Part shown: positions 21,594 through 34,560 of the stretch, piece by piece
Numbering within the stretch: the first letter of the stretch is position 1
Layout: each line of letters begins with the position of its first letter
Origin: Ectocarpus siliculosus
Lineage: Eukaryota > Sar > Phaeophyceae > Ectocarpales > Ectocarpaceae
Assembly (NCBI GenBank): GCA_000310025.1
Contig: FN648551.1
Location: 83,910 to 147,909 of the forward strand
Reading direction: 5' to 3'
Length of the DNA: 64,000 nt
Made by a program: the position numbers and the translations under genes
The notes under the pieces: generated by a model
Seen by the model: only the letters and a program-made list of their open reading frames with translations
What the model was told of the DNA's origin: nothing
The model's database searches: none

Positions 21594-24500
21594 TCACAGT
21601 CCCGACACAGCCGGTACGGCGACAAAATTCACGGCCTTCTCTACCTCTCGCATGGCGTGCAGCGCGAGCTCCTCCTGGAAGGGCATCGTCATTACCTGCA
21701 GCGATCAATTTAGCGTGGAAGCAACATCATTTGGGTGGGGGGTCGGGGGAGGATTCGGTGGAGCCCAGTACCGTACCCGTGTTAATAGAGGAAAAAAATA
21801 AGACGATAAAAAACGCCTCCTTCGGGCCCTCAAAGCTTGGTGCCAGCGATCAACGGTGTGTCGTCTCCCATCCCACACGGGAGGAAGATTCAGCGGTGCT
21901 TCAGCGAGTGTGGCCCTCATCCTACGATAGTCGGCAGTCTTTTGTAAGGGACCTGAAGGATAATGCGAATGAAACCGAGAGAGGGCTTCAAATACGCAGC
22001 CGACGATGACCGACACCATCACTATCATCCCCTTAGCATACCTGCACCCCAACAGGCAGCCCTGCCGAGCCACGCATCGTCTCTCTCGCGAGCCGGGCGG
22101 TTCCATCGCGCTGGTTCACGGGCAAACGTTTCACGTCATAGTCCTGGTGCGTCGCGGGGCAACAATACAAAAAAGGAGTGAAGAGGACGTTCTTTCCGGC
22201 TGAAACCGTCGCAGTTTGGCTAATCGAAACTATTGGTGCACAAGTCAGCGCATATACCACACATTTGATTTCAACGCATCATCAGGAATGACAAGTCTAT
22301 TTCTCTTGATATGATGTATTCGCCTGTACTGAACCTGTGACCACGGAAGGCGTCCGCGTCGTTCCGACCGGTATGGTACCGAGCGGAGATCGGAATAGCT
22401 TGTAACGTGAAGGCATCAACGACAACTACTTCGACACCTACCCGCCCCCGAAGCGTGCGCTCCGATTCATGAAAGGAGACCTTGGCGAACCATCACGAAG
22501 TGAATCCTACGAGAAACAGAGACAGATTATAGAGAGACAGGAAGAGAGAGAAGAGAGAGAGAGGACTGCAGTAGACCGGGGTCTCTTCGCCCCTTCGAAC
22601 GCATCTCACCTGTTCGTCTGGCCTCACTAGGGTCACCGGTACCACCCCGGCGGGCCAGTGGAGAAGGTTGGCGACAAACATATAGGTGAACGCGAGGGTA
22701 AGGTCCTTCGCCGCTCCGTGGGGCAGCGCCGGCAGGGCGACCGGCGGGAAGATGACCTTGACGGATCAGGCAAAGGTTACGCAGGTGCAGAACGGGCCAT
22801 TTCTCGGAAACCTTGACCGAAACCACATTTTTTTCGTACGCTCATTTCTTCCATACTAAATATCTTGAACGATTCAGTCAGTGTTGTAGGTTTTTCGCGA
22901 TAGAAGAAGGGAGTCTCGCGGCAAATAAAAGAGGATCTTCGTTACTGGTGGGTTCAGCATCATCGCAATTGAATCGCAATTGATCAGGGTTCAATACTAA
23001 CGGGTTTAAGGAAAATCAGGAGCAACAGGCGGAAATATGACGTAAGCAGGAACAACAATCGAGGGCGTGGCCTCAAACCATATCAAACCTTCACCTCGCA
23101 CAGGACAACGTACCGCATCAAGCCCCGCGTCGGTTACCGCATCTTCCCACTTGGAGCGAAGGTCGTAGGTGTCCGCCACGAGCTCGTAGTACTGCCGGAC
23201 GCTCAGCCCCTTGTTTCTCGTGATCCTGTAGCCGCAGACAACATTGCAAGACCAAAAAAAAAAATTATGGCGAAAAACAATCGTGACACCATTGGAGGCG
23301 AACAATTCCCATCCTTCCTCCTCGGGGGAACGGCACAACTTCCAGAACCTTTGGTGACGCCTCCCCTCTAGACGCACGAAAACAGAACCCAAAACACAAA
23401 CACGCATTCACACATTGGTCAGCCGGTTATCGCGGTCGATGAAAATAGTAGCGAGAAGCACTCACACCACCACATAGACAGTGACCTTCCCTCTGCTGCC
23501 GCACAGCAGACTGACACTGCAAGAGTACGCAAAATCGTACCCTTCTGCCCCCGTCCAAACGCTCAGTGCTTGCCTCAACACAAAGAACAGCGGCATATCC
23601 ACTCTCAGGTGCCTTCAGCTGTGGACGGCTCCACCGTCCGCCTGATTATATTGCCACAAGAAATGGGACCATCGAAACCACCAAACTAGGTGGCATTCAC
23701 ATCCCCACCAGTGCAATCCAACCTCTCGGCCAACCCCTCTTACCCTACAATGGAGGCCCTCCTCTCGTCCCCCAGCACGTTCCGCAGCACCCACGATAGG
23801 GCGGGCCGCAAGCAGTTAGGGAAGCCCGCCAGCTGGCGCAGGGCCGCGTAGCTCGGCAGCATCCTCTCCCCCTGTATCGAGTCGACGAAGCGCTTCATGT
23901 TTCCCTCGGCGCCCATCTGACCGTAGTACAGCTTGGCAATCTGCAGTGAACGAAATGACAACGACGTGCGGGTTGCCCCGGTTCGAACGAATCACGTCGG
24001 GGTTTCGCTGGCCGGTTGAGGCTAGAAGGGATGAGGCGGTGCTTATTTGTTTCTGGCCTGAGTCGTTTGGCCATAGGGCACGAACCCTCTTCGGGCCATG
24101 CAAAGCCCCGACTGATACACTTGAGGCGTTTACACGCTTTCGCCAGGTACTGAGCAGAGTCGGAACGGTTTCCGCTGTGAACATAAACGTAAACACAAAC
24201 AATAACAACATCATCAACAACATCAAAGACAACCACAACAACAACAACATCATCAACAACATCAAAGGCAACCACCACAACAACAGCAACACGACAACAA
24301 TGGTTGTTGCAGGTGGAAACGAGGCTGTTTTCCTTCCAACCAACCCCACCTGCCATCCCGAAACGGGGGGCTCAAAGGGCACCACCTCGTGCCCGGCGGC
24401 GCGAAGCCCCTCCGCCGCTTCGTGAACGGCCCGCGAAATCGCCGCGCAAGGCTCGAACCAGTGGTCCGTCGTAAAGAAGCCGACCTGCCGGAACCGGCGG

Positions 24501-27500
24501 AGAGGAGGCGCAACGCGCGCACAAAAAAATTGTAATTTGTGCTGTGCTGCACCGCTGAATAGTAGACAACCAAGAAGAAGATGGGTGACGGCCCGTCTCG
24601 AAAAGGGGCCACTAACCTTATGTTTACCGGCGGCAAGGGCTCTAGCGGCCGAAAATCCATTGCGTGTGAGCCTTCCGTATGCATGCGTCAAATTCCTGCG
24701 TCCAACCGACGTCACCACGTCATCTATCGGCTGCTGCATAGAATGGTTACCTAAAGAGCTATATAAACGGAACAGTTCTCGCAAGTACATGAGGGAGAAG
24801 ATATTTTAACGCGGTTCACCACATGGTAAACGGGGGCGACCGGAAACCCCGCGGTACACGACACGGGGCGTAAATCAGAACCAATCCGGAACGAGGGCGG
24901 AGGGGGGTTGCCAGGGCACGACAAGAGAGTGAAACACTTGCCGTGAGACAAAGAGACACCGCAGCACGGTTGCCAGGGCATGACAAGAGAGCGAAACACT
25001 TGCCGTGAGACAAAGAGACACCGCAGCACCATCTTTTACCTTCAACGGGCGACCCGGGCCGTCTATCGCTACGGTCCTATCCCACGGCAGTCGGGGGATA
25101 CGCTTATCAGCGTCCCACATCTCCACGGAGCAGAGCGCCGTCATGGCCAGCTCCAGATCGTCGACGCAGTTGGCTATGGGTCCCGGTGTCGGGTGGATGA
25201 TTCGTTGGCCACCCTTGTTGTCCTGCACGCACATCGCACGCCAGGCGGAAATTCGTTGTTCAACGTTCGGGGAGGGCCCGTGGTGTAGTTACAAATAAAT
25301 GAGCGGAGATCAGAACTGCGTTTCCGGATTGACGGGGACGGTGAAATCAACACCACTAAGACCAGGAACGGCAAAAATCGTAACCTCTGGGCCGTGTAAC
25401 TCTCATCGACAAAACAGAAATCAGCAATGCGAGAAAACGGCAATCCTCCAACCCATACACAACATGTGCATCCTCCTGCTCTGATTCTTGCTTCCCGTCG
25501 TCGGCTGGCTTCATGCCGCAATTTTGCCCCACGAGAAAAGATACCATGACAACAAGCACACACACACAAACCCGGTACTAAACACTGCTGCGCCCATATC
25601 ATGACACGCACACACGAAATTGCCACTGGATTACCCCAGCGGAATCTCTTGGGGTTTAGGGCCCTTTCTAACTCGACGGTTTTCGCCAATCTCACCTGCA
25701 GGGCAGACAAACGCACAGTTCAGCCGCTTTCCGCGTGGGCAAAAAGACACGTTGGACATGACATCGACTTCTTTACGCTACCTCGGTCGCAAGCACAATG
25801 CTCCCGGCTGGTAAGTCAGCCCCATCAACAAGAGATAGGTACCAAAAAAGGATACTAAACCCAACACTTTCTACTACTGTCTGTGGGGGTAAGTTACGGC
25901 ACCTCGCTCAAGCTCTCCATCCCTTTCTTGCTCATCCTGTCCGGCGTCGGCTTGAGGCCGCAGGTCCCCGTGAAGTGACACGGGATGCGGATCGACCCGC
26001 CGACATCGCTCCCTAGGGCCAAAGGTGTGCTTCGAGACGCCACGAGGCTTCCCTCCCCGCCGCTGCTTCCCCCGGGCGTGCGCCCCAAGTTCCAAGGGTT
26101 GTCAGATCGGCCGAAGATGGCGTTGTCGCTCTCCGGTAGCATCCTTTCAGGGGTTGGGCCGGGGGGGGGGAGTTGGTTGGGAGTTTTTACCATGCAGGGA
26201 AAGATGAGATTTGACGAGCACCAGAACAGACATCCCGTGGGCCGATTTCTTAGAGAATAATTCTTCTGCAGGACGGGAGGATGCCGGCGTGAAACATTGC
26301 GATGACGGCGACCTGTACCGAACGGCTTTCACGTAACTTGGCGTTTGGCTGTGCCTCTGTAATTGTAGAGTACTCGAGCCTCAAAAATGGTGTTGGGGGG
26401 GGGGGGGCATCTAGTTACATGCAAGCACCCGTGTTGCAGGCGGCATAAAACGTCGAATCTTGCATTTGCCCTCAAACGATGATGTTGCAGAGACCCCCCC
26501 CCCTGGTAGTGCTAACGGTTGGTTTCTTCCCCATTCTAGTCGGAAGTGACTCATTCCGTCAAGGCTCATATTTCCACGAATGTGGAGGTAGCCCGGGGGG
26601 TGTGACTGCCGGCACGACTTAATTAAATCTTCGCTGCAGCAACCGGCGGGGTGGTGCTGACCAAGCACTCCACCAAACCTTCAACGATCCTTTTGTTCGG
26701 TTGCGCCAAAAGTACCGAGCGAAGTCGTCCCCTCGTTCGATTGCGAACAGCCGCTCACGTCTCGTGCCAAGAGAGCTGAAAAAGGAGGCTTAGAAGCAAC
26801 AACACCACACTTTTGCAGGGCACGCGTCCGTTCTACGCAATGACCAGACATGTCCGCTATCTGCTCCCCGAGACCACGACAAGCTTGAGGCTGCCTGCTG
26901 ACATACAGCGGGTCGCGGTCTGTGGGAGAAGCGCATCGAACAGACACTTTATGCAGTGCGGGACAGTCACCACCCCCTCCAACAAATGGCCACGGAAATA
27001 GAGGCGGTTTCAGCAGTCCACGGCCCCCACGCGGAAAAAGCAGTTGGTAGGCAGCTTGATGCGGCTCTCGCTCACAGCTAAACGCAACACTGTATTTGAA
27101 ACTCTCGACAGGTCTACCTGGAGCCCACCCACACTCTGCTAAGGGGCAAAACACCGGGCTCACATGCACTGCGGGACGTTGCCGCGGACGAAAGGAATGG
27201 CTCCGTGCGCGCGGAGAACCTTGACCAGCAGGCCGTCCTCCTTGCTCGGCCCCTTGGCGGCCTTGCACGCCATGCCGCAGGTCGTCAGCTGATGCAGGGC
27301 GAAGATGGGAGAGGAGGGGGGGGTAGATGTGAACAAAAGAAATGGCCCGAAGAACGCACTATGCTTCGGAAACGAGGCGGCGTCTTCGCGCTCTCGTGGT
27401 GTGTGGGCGCGAGCAGTTTGGACTGCTATGCTTGAGTGCGAAAATGAAAACCCATGTACACGGGGGTTCCGTGATGTCGCAAATGCTTATTAGCAAAATA

Positions 27501-30340
27501 TATTACCGGGTTGGGCGCCTCCGTGCCTGATGTGATCCAGCCGACAGGAGACAACTTCTGGTTGTTGTTGGGGAAGAGACAAAAAAAATACGGCCTGCGA
27601 CGTACTATAGAATCCTACAGAGAAGGGAATTTCCATATCCATCTCACGAAAGCAAGGTGTTGCTGTTGAAACAGTATTTGCGTCTTGTCGGTAGAAACGG
27701 TATTTTACCGAGCAAGTTAAAAGCTAAAACGTACGCTGAAGGCGTTTTTATCATCGGAATGTTTGGAGGAGAAATATACGTCCGGCTTCGACCCAAGTGA
27801 ACGGCATGCGGTCGTGTCGGACATGAATCAACCCGCTCAGATTCGTCATCTTTCTACGTACTTCTAAACCCAAACAACCAAAAAGCACTACGTACTTGGG
27901 GGGGAGCTGCTTCTTCTGCCGCGCTAGCTTCAACGTACACGACAAATGCTTGAAGAATCCATCAACCCCCCGCGGGTTTTCCACCAAAGAAATACAAACC
28001 GGGGACGCACAGACCGTGCAACCTCAATCATGCACATGAAGAGCCGGGTCGTGCTTGCTTACCGCGCCCTTCATGTGCATGGCGTCCTTGATGCTCATCG
28101 GCATCCCCTGGAGCAGCCCGGCGGTAGCCGTAGGGCCGCCCCCTCCGCCGCCGCCGCCACTCGCATCCACCTTCCTGGCGGCTTGGACGGCCTCGTCGTA
28201 GAACTCTTCCGTAACGCCGTTCGTCTTGACCTTGCCGACCGCGCGGGCTCTACGGCAAAAGGCGGCCACGGCTCGTTCGCAAGACAGGGTGCCGTTCCGC
28301 ATGGCTGCCATGAGCTCGGTGCCTCTTAGCCTGGCGATGCGCGTGTCTTCGGAGTGGCGCTCCTCCTGAGGGATGTTTCCGCGTTTGCATCCATGAACTT
28401 GTCAAACGTTTATGGAGCGAGCTAGAAAATACGTTTCGCTGCGGAACGCTTCGCATGAACAGATTCGTCTCGCGAGTATAGGCAGGGCTCTGTACAGGGT
28501 AGGTCAAGCCCCAGGGGTTAGAGGACCGGTCAGGCGCGATCAGACACACGCAAGGGGAGAGGACGGGGTGAGAGAAGCATTATCACCAGCAGTCATGGCG
28601 AAGGCTGCCACATAATCATCGAAGGGGGTATCGCGCGACATCTCATGCGCACGCGCGCGTGCGACGCCTTGACCGACTCCGAAAACCATCACCTATCCTA
28701 CGTACTATGGAAAGACTTTTTTGCACGCGTTGTGTTACAACAAGAAGGCGCACACTACTAGAGACATCAAATAAACGTCGAAAGCCCCTCTCCACAATAT
28801 TTACGTACACACCACCGTCGGTCAAAACCTCTCCTAGTCTGAGTCACCGCCTTCGCCGTGTCAGCTGTATGTCGAAGGGAGTATTCAAATCGCTTCCTGA
28901 CACTAACTATTGTTCTCTGCTGAAACTCGCTGTCGCCGTCCACCCTTCTCTCTCCTTCTTTTCATTGAAGCTCCTCCCCAAATATTTCGTCACGGAGCAT
29001 GCTTGCATGTGCGCGTACATGCGGACAATCCGCAGCGTCACACATGGCGCGCGCGCAATGAAGCAGCAGGAAAAATCACGGCGCTGCCAAGGCCCTCATG
29101 TGACGGGCGTTGGAGTTTCTGTGGTGCAGTACGATAACTACTCTATTTACTGCATGGGGTTGGTGCGGAATTGTGAAGACGTGTTTCACGGTTGTTTCAT
29201 GAAGGCAGCTTGGGCTTCTGTGTGCGCGGAAAGAAAAGTCACCCTTTGTGTGTTGGTTTGTCTACCCCAGCCGCGCCAGTAATACCAGTTACAGCACGCA
29301 AGCGACTACTCACGTCCCTAGCTGTACAGCAGAGAATTGCCAAGGCTCATGGATCGCCGAGAAAGGGGGCCGGACGACCGAGGAAGAACAGGAAACCACA
29401 TCAAATGACACAACGTACCTCGTGGGCGGAACGAAGAACCGCCGCGAGTCAAAATTAGAAGAGGGTCATAAAGTAAACCCACGGCTGGCTTGTAGACATA
29501 ACCGATAAGCTAGCTACGTATGAAGGTTATTGTTGAAAATATGAACTGGCGGGTAGTTGACGGCCGAGCACGTCAATAATTCAGCGCGACGTAAGAGACC
29601 AAACGCTCAGCACAACCCTCAGACTACTGTTTGCATACTACGCTAATAATGCTGAGCCGTATGCATCCCCACCTATGCTCTTCCACGGTAGTCTTGCTGT
29701 AATCCAACCCAAATCTCGGGCTATCTCCTGACACGCCAACGTGCGCTCGACTACGTTCTTGATTTTTGTTCCCACCCTGGCGCCAACGCTGTGATCCGTG
29801 TTAACTCTCCGATCTTTACGGTACTAACTATCCGATTTCTACGGTACCTACCCTCCCGCGGTCCACATCGGCAGCTGGTGTGTACAACAGGTGTAGTCTA
29901 GAGGCTGAGACAACGGTTTTCTCCAGACTACCGAGCAGTACTGCTATTTTCAATTTCCACCTCTGTTCGAAGCAATCCATGTATCTTATCGACACACCAG
30001 GAACAGAAGGCCCAGAATGTCGACAGCAGTGGGTGCATAATCCTCCACACCCTGTGGGTACCTAGTCCTCACACCCAGGACAGGACGTGGAGCCTACAGC
30101 AGTAATATGCATATGTAGACGTGTAACATGTTTGCATCTCACCTGCGGGGTATCTGATCCATCTTGAAGCACACGGTGCATGACGTTGTCTCGCTCTTGG
30201 AGTACGCCTCGGCACACCGCGTCCCAATGCTTCTGGGAACGCTTTTCCTTGTTGTCCCCCCTGGCAAAGTACAAGACGAGCACCAGCACAACAGCTGCGC
30301 CCGCAATAGCCACGCCCTGAGCATCGCCGTTGGCCTCCAT
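21594..30340 (-). CDS. FAAH: Fatty-acid-amide-hydrolase-like amidase
   Basis: Amidase-signature serine hydrolase; relatives cleave N-acylethanolamines and other fatty acid amides. Exons: 30340-30143, 28365-28063, 27288-27164, 26143-25903, 25222-25040, 24484-24350, 23940-23744, 23225-23114, 22756-22610, 22110-22042 and 21695-21594 (TGA). All have GT-AG junctions with matching phases. Exon 1 encodes one hydrophobic segment near residues 9-26 (VAIAGAAVVLVLVLYFA), a likely N-terminal membrane anchor as in animal FAAH1. The Ser-Ser-Lys triad is present: Lys in MPMSIKDAMHMKG, cis-Ser in TPGGSSGGEGSLVA, nucleophile Ser in GSDVGGSIRIP. FAAH-type landmarks follow: LTTCGMACK, IPFVRGNVPQ, HWPAGVVPVTLV, GSAGLPVGVQVMTMPFQEEL. 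Introns are long relative to the exons; the first is about 1.8 kb. A small exon between 22610 and 22110 may be missing from my model. The exact substrate is inferred. Confidence 0.9.
24180..24300. repeat. AAC/ACA-rich low-complexity tract in an amidase intron
   Basis: Imperfect runs of AACAACATCATC units, twice containing aacaacatcatcaacaacat. The Asn-rich plus-strand reading frame is a by-product of the repeat. Confidence 0.8.
24904..25030. repeat. Tandem repeat of about 65 bp beside an amidase exon
   Basis: The block ggttgccagggcatgacaag...gacaaagagacaccgcagca occurs about twice in tandem immediately downstream (minus-strand sense) of the exon ending at 25040. It reaches to within 10 bp of the donor site. 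Confidence 0.85.
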
Positions 30341-32320
30341 ATCTGCCCCCTCTCCCTTGTCCGAGAGGTGCAAGAAGTGGATGCTGCAGCAGTAGGCGCA
30401 CTACACGTACACGTGTGCAGCTGTTACAAATCCAGCTGGCTCAGACTCTTCGCGCAGAAGCCTATGCGAGGACAAATGCAAAGTCGCCCCGGTGAGAGTT
30501 CCACCCCTCTCTCTTGGTTAAACTTTCCTCAGACCTCGGACACTCCTCGCTTGCCCAGTGTGATGGGCCTCCCCTTTGACTTCGTCCCATTTTTTTTTTC
30601 ACCTCAGTTGGCGGTGGAACAAATGCCGTTTCGGGAGAACTTGGGAGAACTGTTGAAAAATCTGAAATCCCAGCATCCACCATTCCTCCATCCATCGTTA
30701 CGTCTACTCCCACATATCGGGCGCGCTTCCACTACAGGCAGACAGCAGACAGCAGTGCGGCCCATAGGCATGCAGAAACGACACGAAGTCCGGGTATCAA
30801 AGCTGCGATAGGGGTGATGGGGCGTGGATCTCTCTCATTGACAACACCGACAGCGGAGCACATTCAGGCACACGAGTTTACAGCTGTACAGCGTGTACAG
30901 TCTCGTGTGCAGCAATCTGCAGTAGACTTGTTGTGGGTGGACAGGGGAGGGCCGTCAGTGGGATACACGAGAGAAAATAGGTGGGTTTCTTGTACAAGTG
31001 CAAGCCCGCCCGCTTTTACACCCGCGTCGCCAGGGAGCGAGGCACAAGGGGATCCCGGTGGCAAGACCCAAGGGATCTCCGCAGCTGCGGCCGTCCATGA
31101 AACACCCACGCCTACCAATCTTTAAGGTATCGTTCTTCCAGACTTATGGGCCGCACCGCGTTTCGTCCTTCCTGCAAGCGCGCCCGTTGCCACGCGCGCG
31201 GCTGCCCAGGACGCACGGAGCGGTCCACGTCGCAGGCCGTCCAACATGCACCGCGCCAGTTAGCACGCCCGCGACTGCAAGGGACGAGGACGACGAAAAA
31301 CTGCCCGCAGCAGCGCGCACTACGGGAATCTTGAAGTGGCGATCCTTCCGTGTGTCCCTGGGAGCATGCGCGACAACAGGGGCGCTTCGCGAAGGACGGC
31401 CCGGGGTGCGGCACCTAGGCACGTTTAGGAGAAACGGGCGGAACCTCGAACCCGCAACGTTGCTAATAGCCGTGGGCGTCTCGTGGACGGCCACAGAGGT
31501 GGATCCCACCCCCAGACACCACACCAGCGCATTCGGCCATAGAAGAAAATATTTGGTGTGGACCGCCCATCACTCCAATGCGGGAAGGAAGACAGGGAGA
31601 GATTCCCGCCGCAGGCTGCCGTTCGTGCAGGCCTTGAGGACGCGGAACGACCGCCGCGGTAGGCTGCCCTTCATACATATACCCACCTTTTCTCACATCC
31701 GCAGCTACCAGCAGCTGCCCTCGTCAAAAGCCGAGGCGCGCACTGCCAATTCTCCAACTTCGCACACCCTCTTCGATTCCCACTGGCCCGTTATCGCCGC
31801 CTGGCCTCGGATAATCAGTTCAGGTTCCGCAGCAGCAGGTACGACGATTTCCTTGCCCCCGTAACTTTGTCTCCGGTTACGGCCGTTGCTTCCGGTGAGC
31901 TCGGCGCGGCCGCCGTCCCTCCTTCCGGAGTAGGCCGCTGCGCCGGTCTCCGAGGCAACCGCGATAACCTTAGGCACAACCCCATCGACCGCAGCCACAA
32001 TCCTGGAGTGAAGGTTTGACATTGGCCGGTGAAGACAACGGTCGGCTCGGGTTCATGATCGGGTTTGCCAGGCCAGGGGTGATTGTGCGCCTTCTGTTTG
32101 GGTGGGATAGAGAGGGTGTGCTGGGGCGCACAAGTTGAAGAATCTTGACGCCGAGCACCAGAGCGACGTAGACGAGTACATGGGCTGGGCGGGGCCAATC
32201 ATGGCGATTGTACCTCAGGTGTGTGTTTTCTTGTTGTATTTGAACAGTTGCCTGTATCTGCTTCTTGGTCAGCTTTGTATCTTCGCGAGGTCGTTTTGTT
32301 TGGCAGGGGAACTGTGTTGA
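30341..32320. other. No confident gene; 5' flank of the amidase and repeats
   Basis: This holds the presumed promoter of the minus-strand amidase and then unassigned sequence. A minus-strand frame at 31705-32022 and a plus-strand frame at 32135-32220 (ending at a GTGTGT donor-like site) look mildly protein-like but match no family I know. An inverted repeat lies inside and is listed separately. Confidence 0.35.
31071..31507. repeat. Inverted-repeat pair of about 40 bp (possible MITE)
   Basis: Left arm 31071-31115 (gcggccgtccatgaaacacc) is an imperfect reverse complement of 31468-31507 (gtgggcgtctcgtggacggc). About 350 bp of GC-rich sequence lies between. The arms are compatible with a small non-autonomous DNA transposon. 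I could not see a convincing target-site duplication. Confidence 0.5.
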
Positions 32321-32771
32321 CGTTCCGGCGTTTCCCATCATTTGTTCGCCGCGCCTTTGCTTTGGTATTTTCGATTGCCAAGGTTGGCCGCGATGTATGC
32401 GTGAAGCTCATAAATCGATCTTGAGTACGTGGCCCGTCATCGCCCCATCCACTCACTCTCTGGACATTGGTTCGAATCCAGGATAGTGATGATGCCAAGG
32501 GAGGTTCATGTAGTGAAACCGTTAGTTGTGATGTTCCGACCAACCCGCTGCAAAGAGTACACGTTCGCTTCAATTGTTTCCTCGAGTGCTTCCCTGTTCA
32601 CTACAAGCACAATATTTTCAACTATTTGATGTCATCTTCCTGGGAGAGAGTGGATAGATGATGGCGGGCCGTGTAACCTTGTGAATATTGCGAGCTTCTC
32701 GTACATGTCACGGCTAATGTTGACAATGGGCAATGCGAAAATAATAGCGCGTCGAACAAGTATCGGAACTA
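32321..32771. mobile_element. Foldback element with terminal inverted repeats of about 135 bp
   Basis: Left arm 32321-32462 and right arm 32638-32771 are reverse complements at roughly 70 percent over most of their length. Shared blocks include ttgttcg.cgcgc, tattttcg.attgcc, gaagctc and ccactc.ctctc. The spacer of about 175 bp encodes nothing recognisable. This is the architecture of a MITE or foldback element. The divergence of the arms suggests an old insertion. Confidence 0.65.
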
Positions 32772-34560
32772 GATGCTCGGACCGTCCACATAGTCCTCCT
32801 TCATCACGAACGGTCTTGTGCCCAAAGCCGTTGGCCAACAGGTACATACGAGTAACTGTACGTGATTCACAACAACAACAAAATGCACGCCTTCAGGACA
32901 ATACTCCTGACTAGCCCCGCCCCTCCCGTGTACTCGTCCACACGGGTCTGGCGTTCGGCGTCAAGCATCTCCAGCCTGGGCACCGCTGCACACCCTCTCT
33001 GCCCCAGCCGGCGCCCAAAGGCAGACAATTCCTCCCGGCACTGGCAAGCTGATCCGTTGTCCCCACCGCACTAATTCAAACCTTCTTCGCTAGGTTTTCG
33101 GCCGCTGTCCCTGTGACATTTCCCCAGATTTTTACCGTGGCCTCGGAGGCTGACACAGAGGCCTCCTCCGGAGGGAGGGAGGGCGGGCGCGCAGGGCTCA
33201 CCGGAAACACCGGCAGCAGCCGCAGATGAAGTGGTGGGGGCGATGATGTTGTCCTTCTGCTGCTGTGGAAGTGCGGTGATGGTTCTACAACTCCGTGGGG
33301 GCGACAGCCGCGTCGGCATCGGTGCGGCGTGCCTCGTTGGGGGCGAGGAACACCACCGTCGACTATCATAATCGATGGTGGCTCGAATTCCAGTGGGAGA
33401 CCACGGCGGATGCTGGGGTCACCGCCGTCGTCACATCGGGCACACTTACATGAAGGGCCACCTTCGGCCGGAATGCTTCCTTTCTTCCCTTCCGGGCGAC
33501 CTTGCGTGACAACGGGAGAGCTTTAACGGAGGTGTGTCATCGCTTGATACTCATCATCGACACCCGTGGTCGTCTGGCGTCGCCCAGAGGGATTGAGTAG
33601 ACTTTCGGTTGTCTGGTCGGTTGCGTGGCACAACCAGTTTTTCGTGTGTTTTTTCGTTCAAGCGGGTAAACGTAGATGGTAGAATTGGTGTCTTTTAATT
33701 TGGGGTGTAACGGAACAGAAGAACCGGGCGTTCAACATAATCCTTGAACACGGGTGGGGTCCATGTTTTCCGAAAAGGGGCCGTCCCGCTCATGCAAACC
33801 TAGCTAGAGTGAAAGGTTTTAGGAAGAATGACGGAGAACCATCCCGACCCGTTTCCGACGGGTGCTAATTACTACTAATTAGGTCTGAATTGCTCGTATC
33901 CACGACGTTAAGTATGAACAATTTCCAACTTACATAGTGAGTGTGTAATTCAATGATCTTCGACGGGTTGTAGCGCGCCGTTTCAGGAAGCAGGCAGGGC
34001 TCTCCTAGAAGCCCAGAAGGACGCCGTGGGTTATGAGGCTCATTTTCTCGGCTACATACCTTTCGTGGCCACGGTGGGACTGTACGGCCTCAACGACTTT
34101 CGACCACCTTTCGTCCAAGTAATACAGTACACCTGAGCAGGGACCCCATCTACACTTTTTCCTCCCGACAGGGGGGCGTTTGGCAGCGTCTTGAAAATAT
34201 GCCCATAAACTGGCCTGTCCCACGCTTCCACGCTGCCAGGAAAGAAGCTTTCGGGTATGGAATGAAAAACCTGATGCAAACAACGACGGAGATATGACTG
34301 GCAAAATCTACTCGGGGCGGTGGTGACTTGTCAAACGCGATGGAACGAAGACTGAACTCTGGTCCACTTTCAGGACACGGGGATTCATGCTCGCAAGTGT
34401 TTTCCGGTTGGCGCGGGCCAAAAGAACCGGATATAGGTGTGCTCGGAAGAATTTCTTCGGCCTCAGGAGTTCCCGGGGCTTCGGAATCTGTGATGATTGA
34501 GTATCTTGTTAGATTGTAACGAGGTGGGCAACCCGCACACAATGCTGTCGAGTGACATAC
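32772..34560. other. No gene recognised
   Basis: Short open frames only. The Pro/Ser/His-rich frames near 33,076-33,370 come from composition. Sequence between 33,540 and 33,990 shows no repeat or motif I can name. Confidence 0.4.

Noticed and set aside
22341-22500. A plus-strand segment reading EGINDNYFDTYPPPKRALRF
   Set aside because: Protein-like, but it lies antisense within an amidase intron and I could not extend it or assign a family.
32452-32476. A perfect GGTTCGAATCC B-box-like word
   Set aside because: No acceptor, D or anticodon arm can be folded around it; it lies in the arm of a foldback element.
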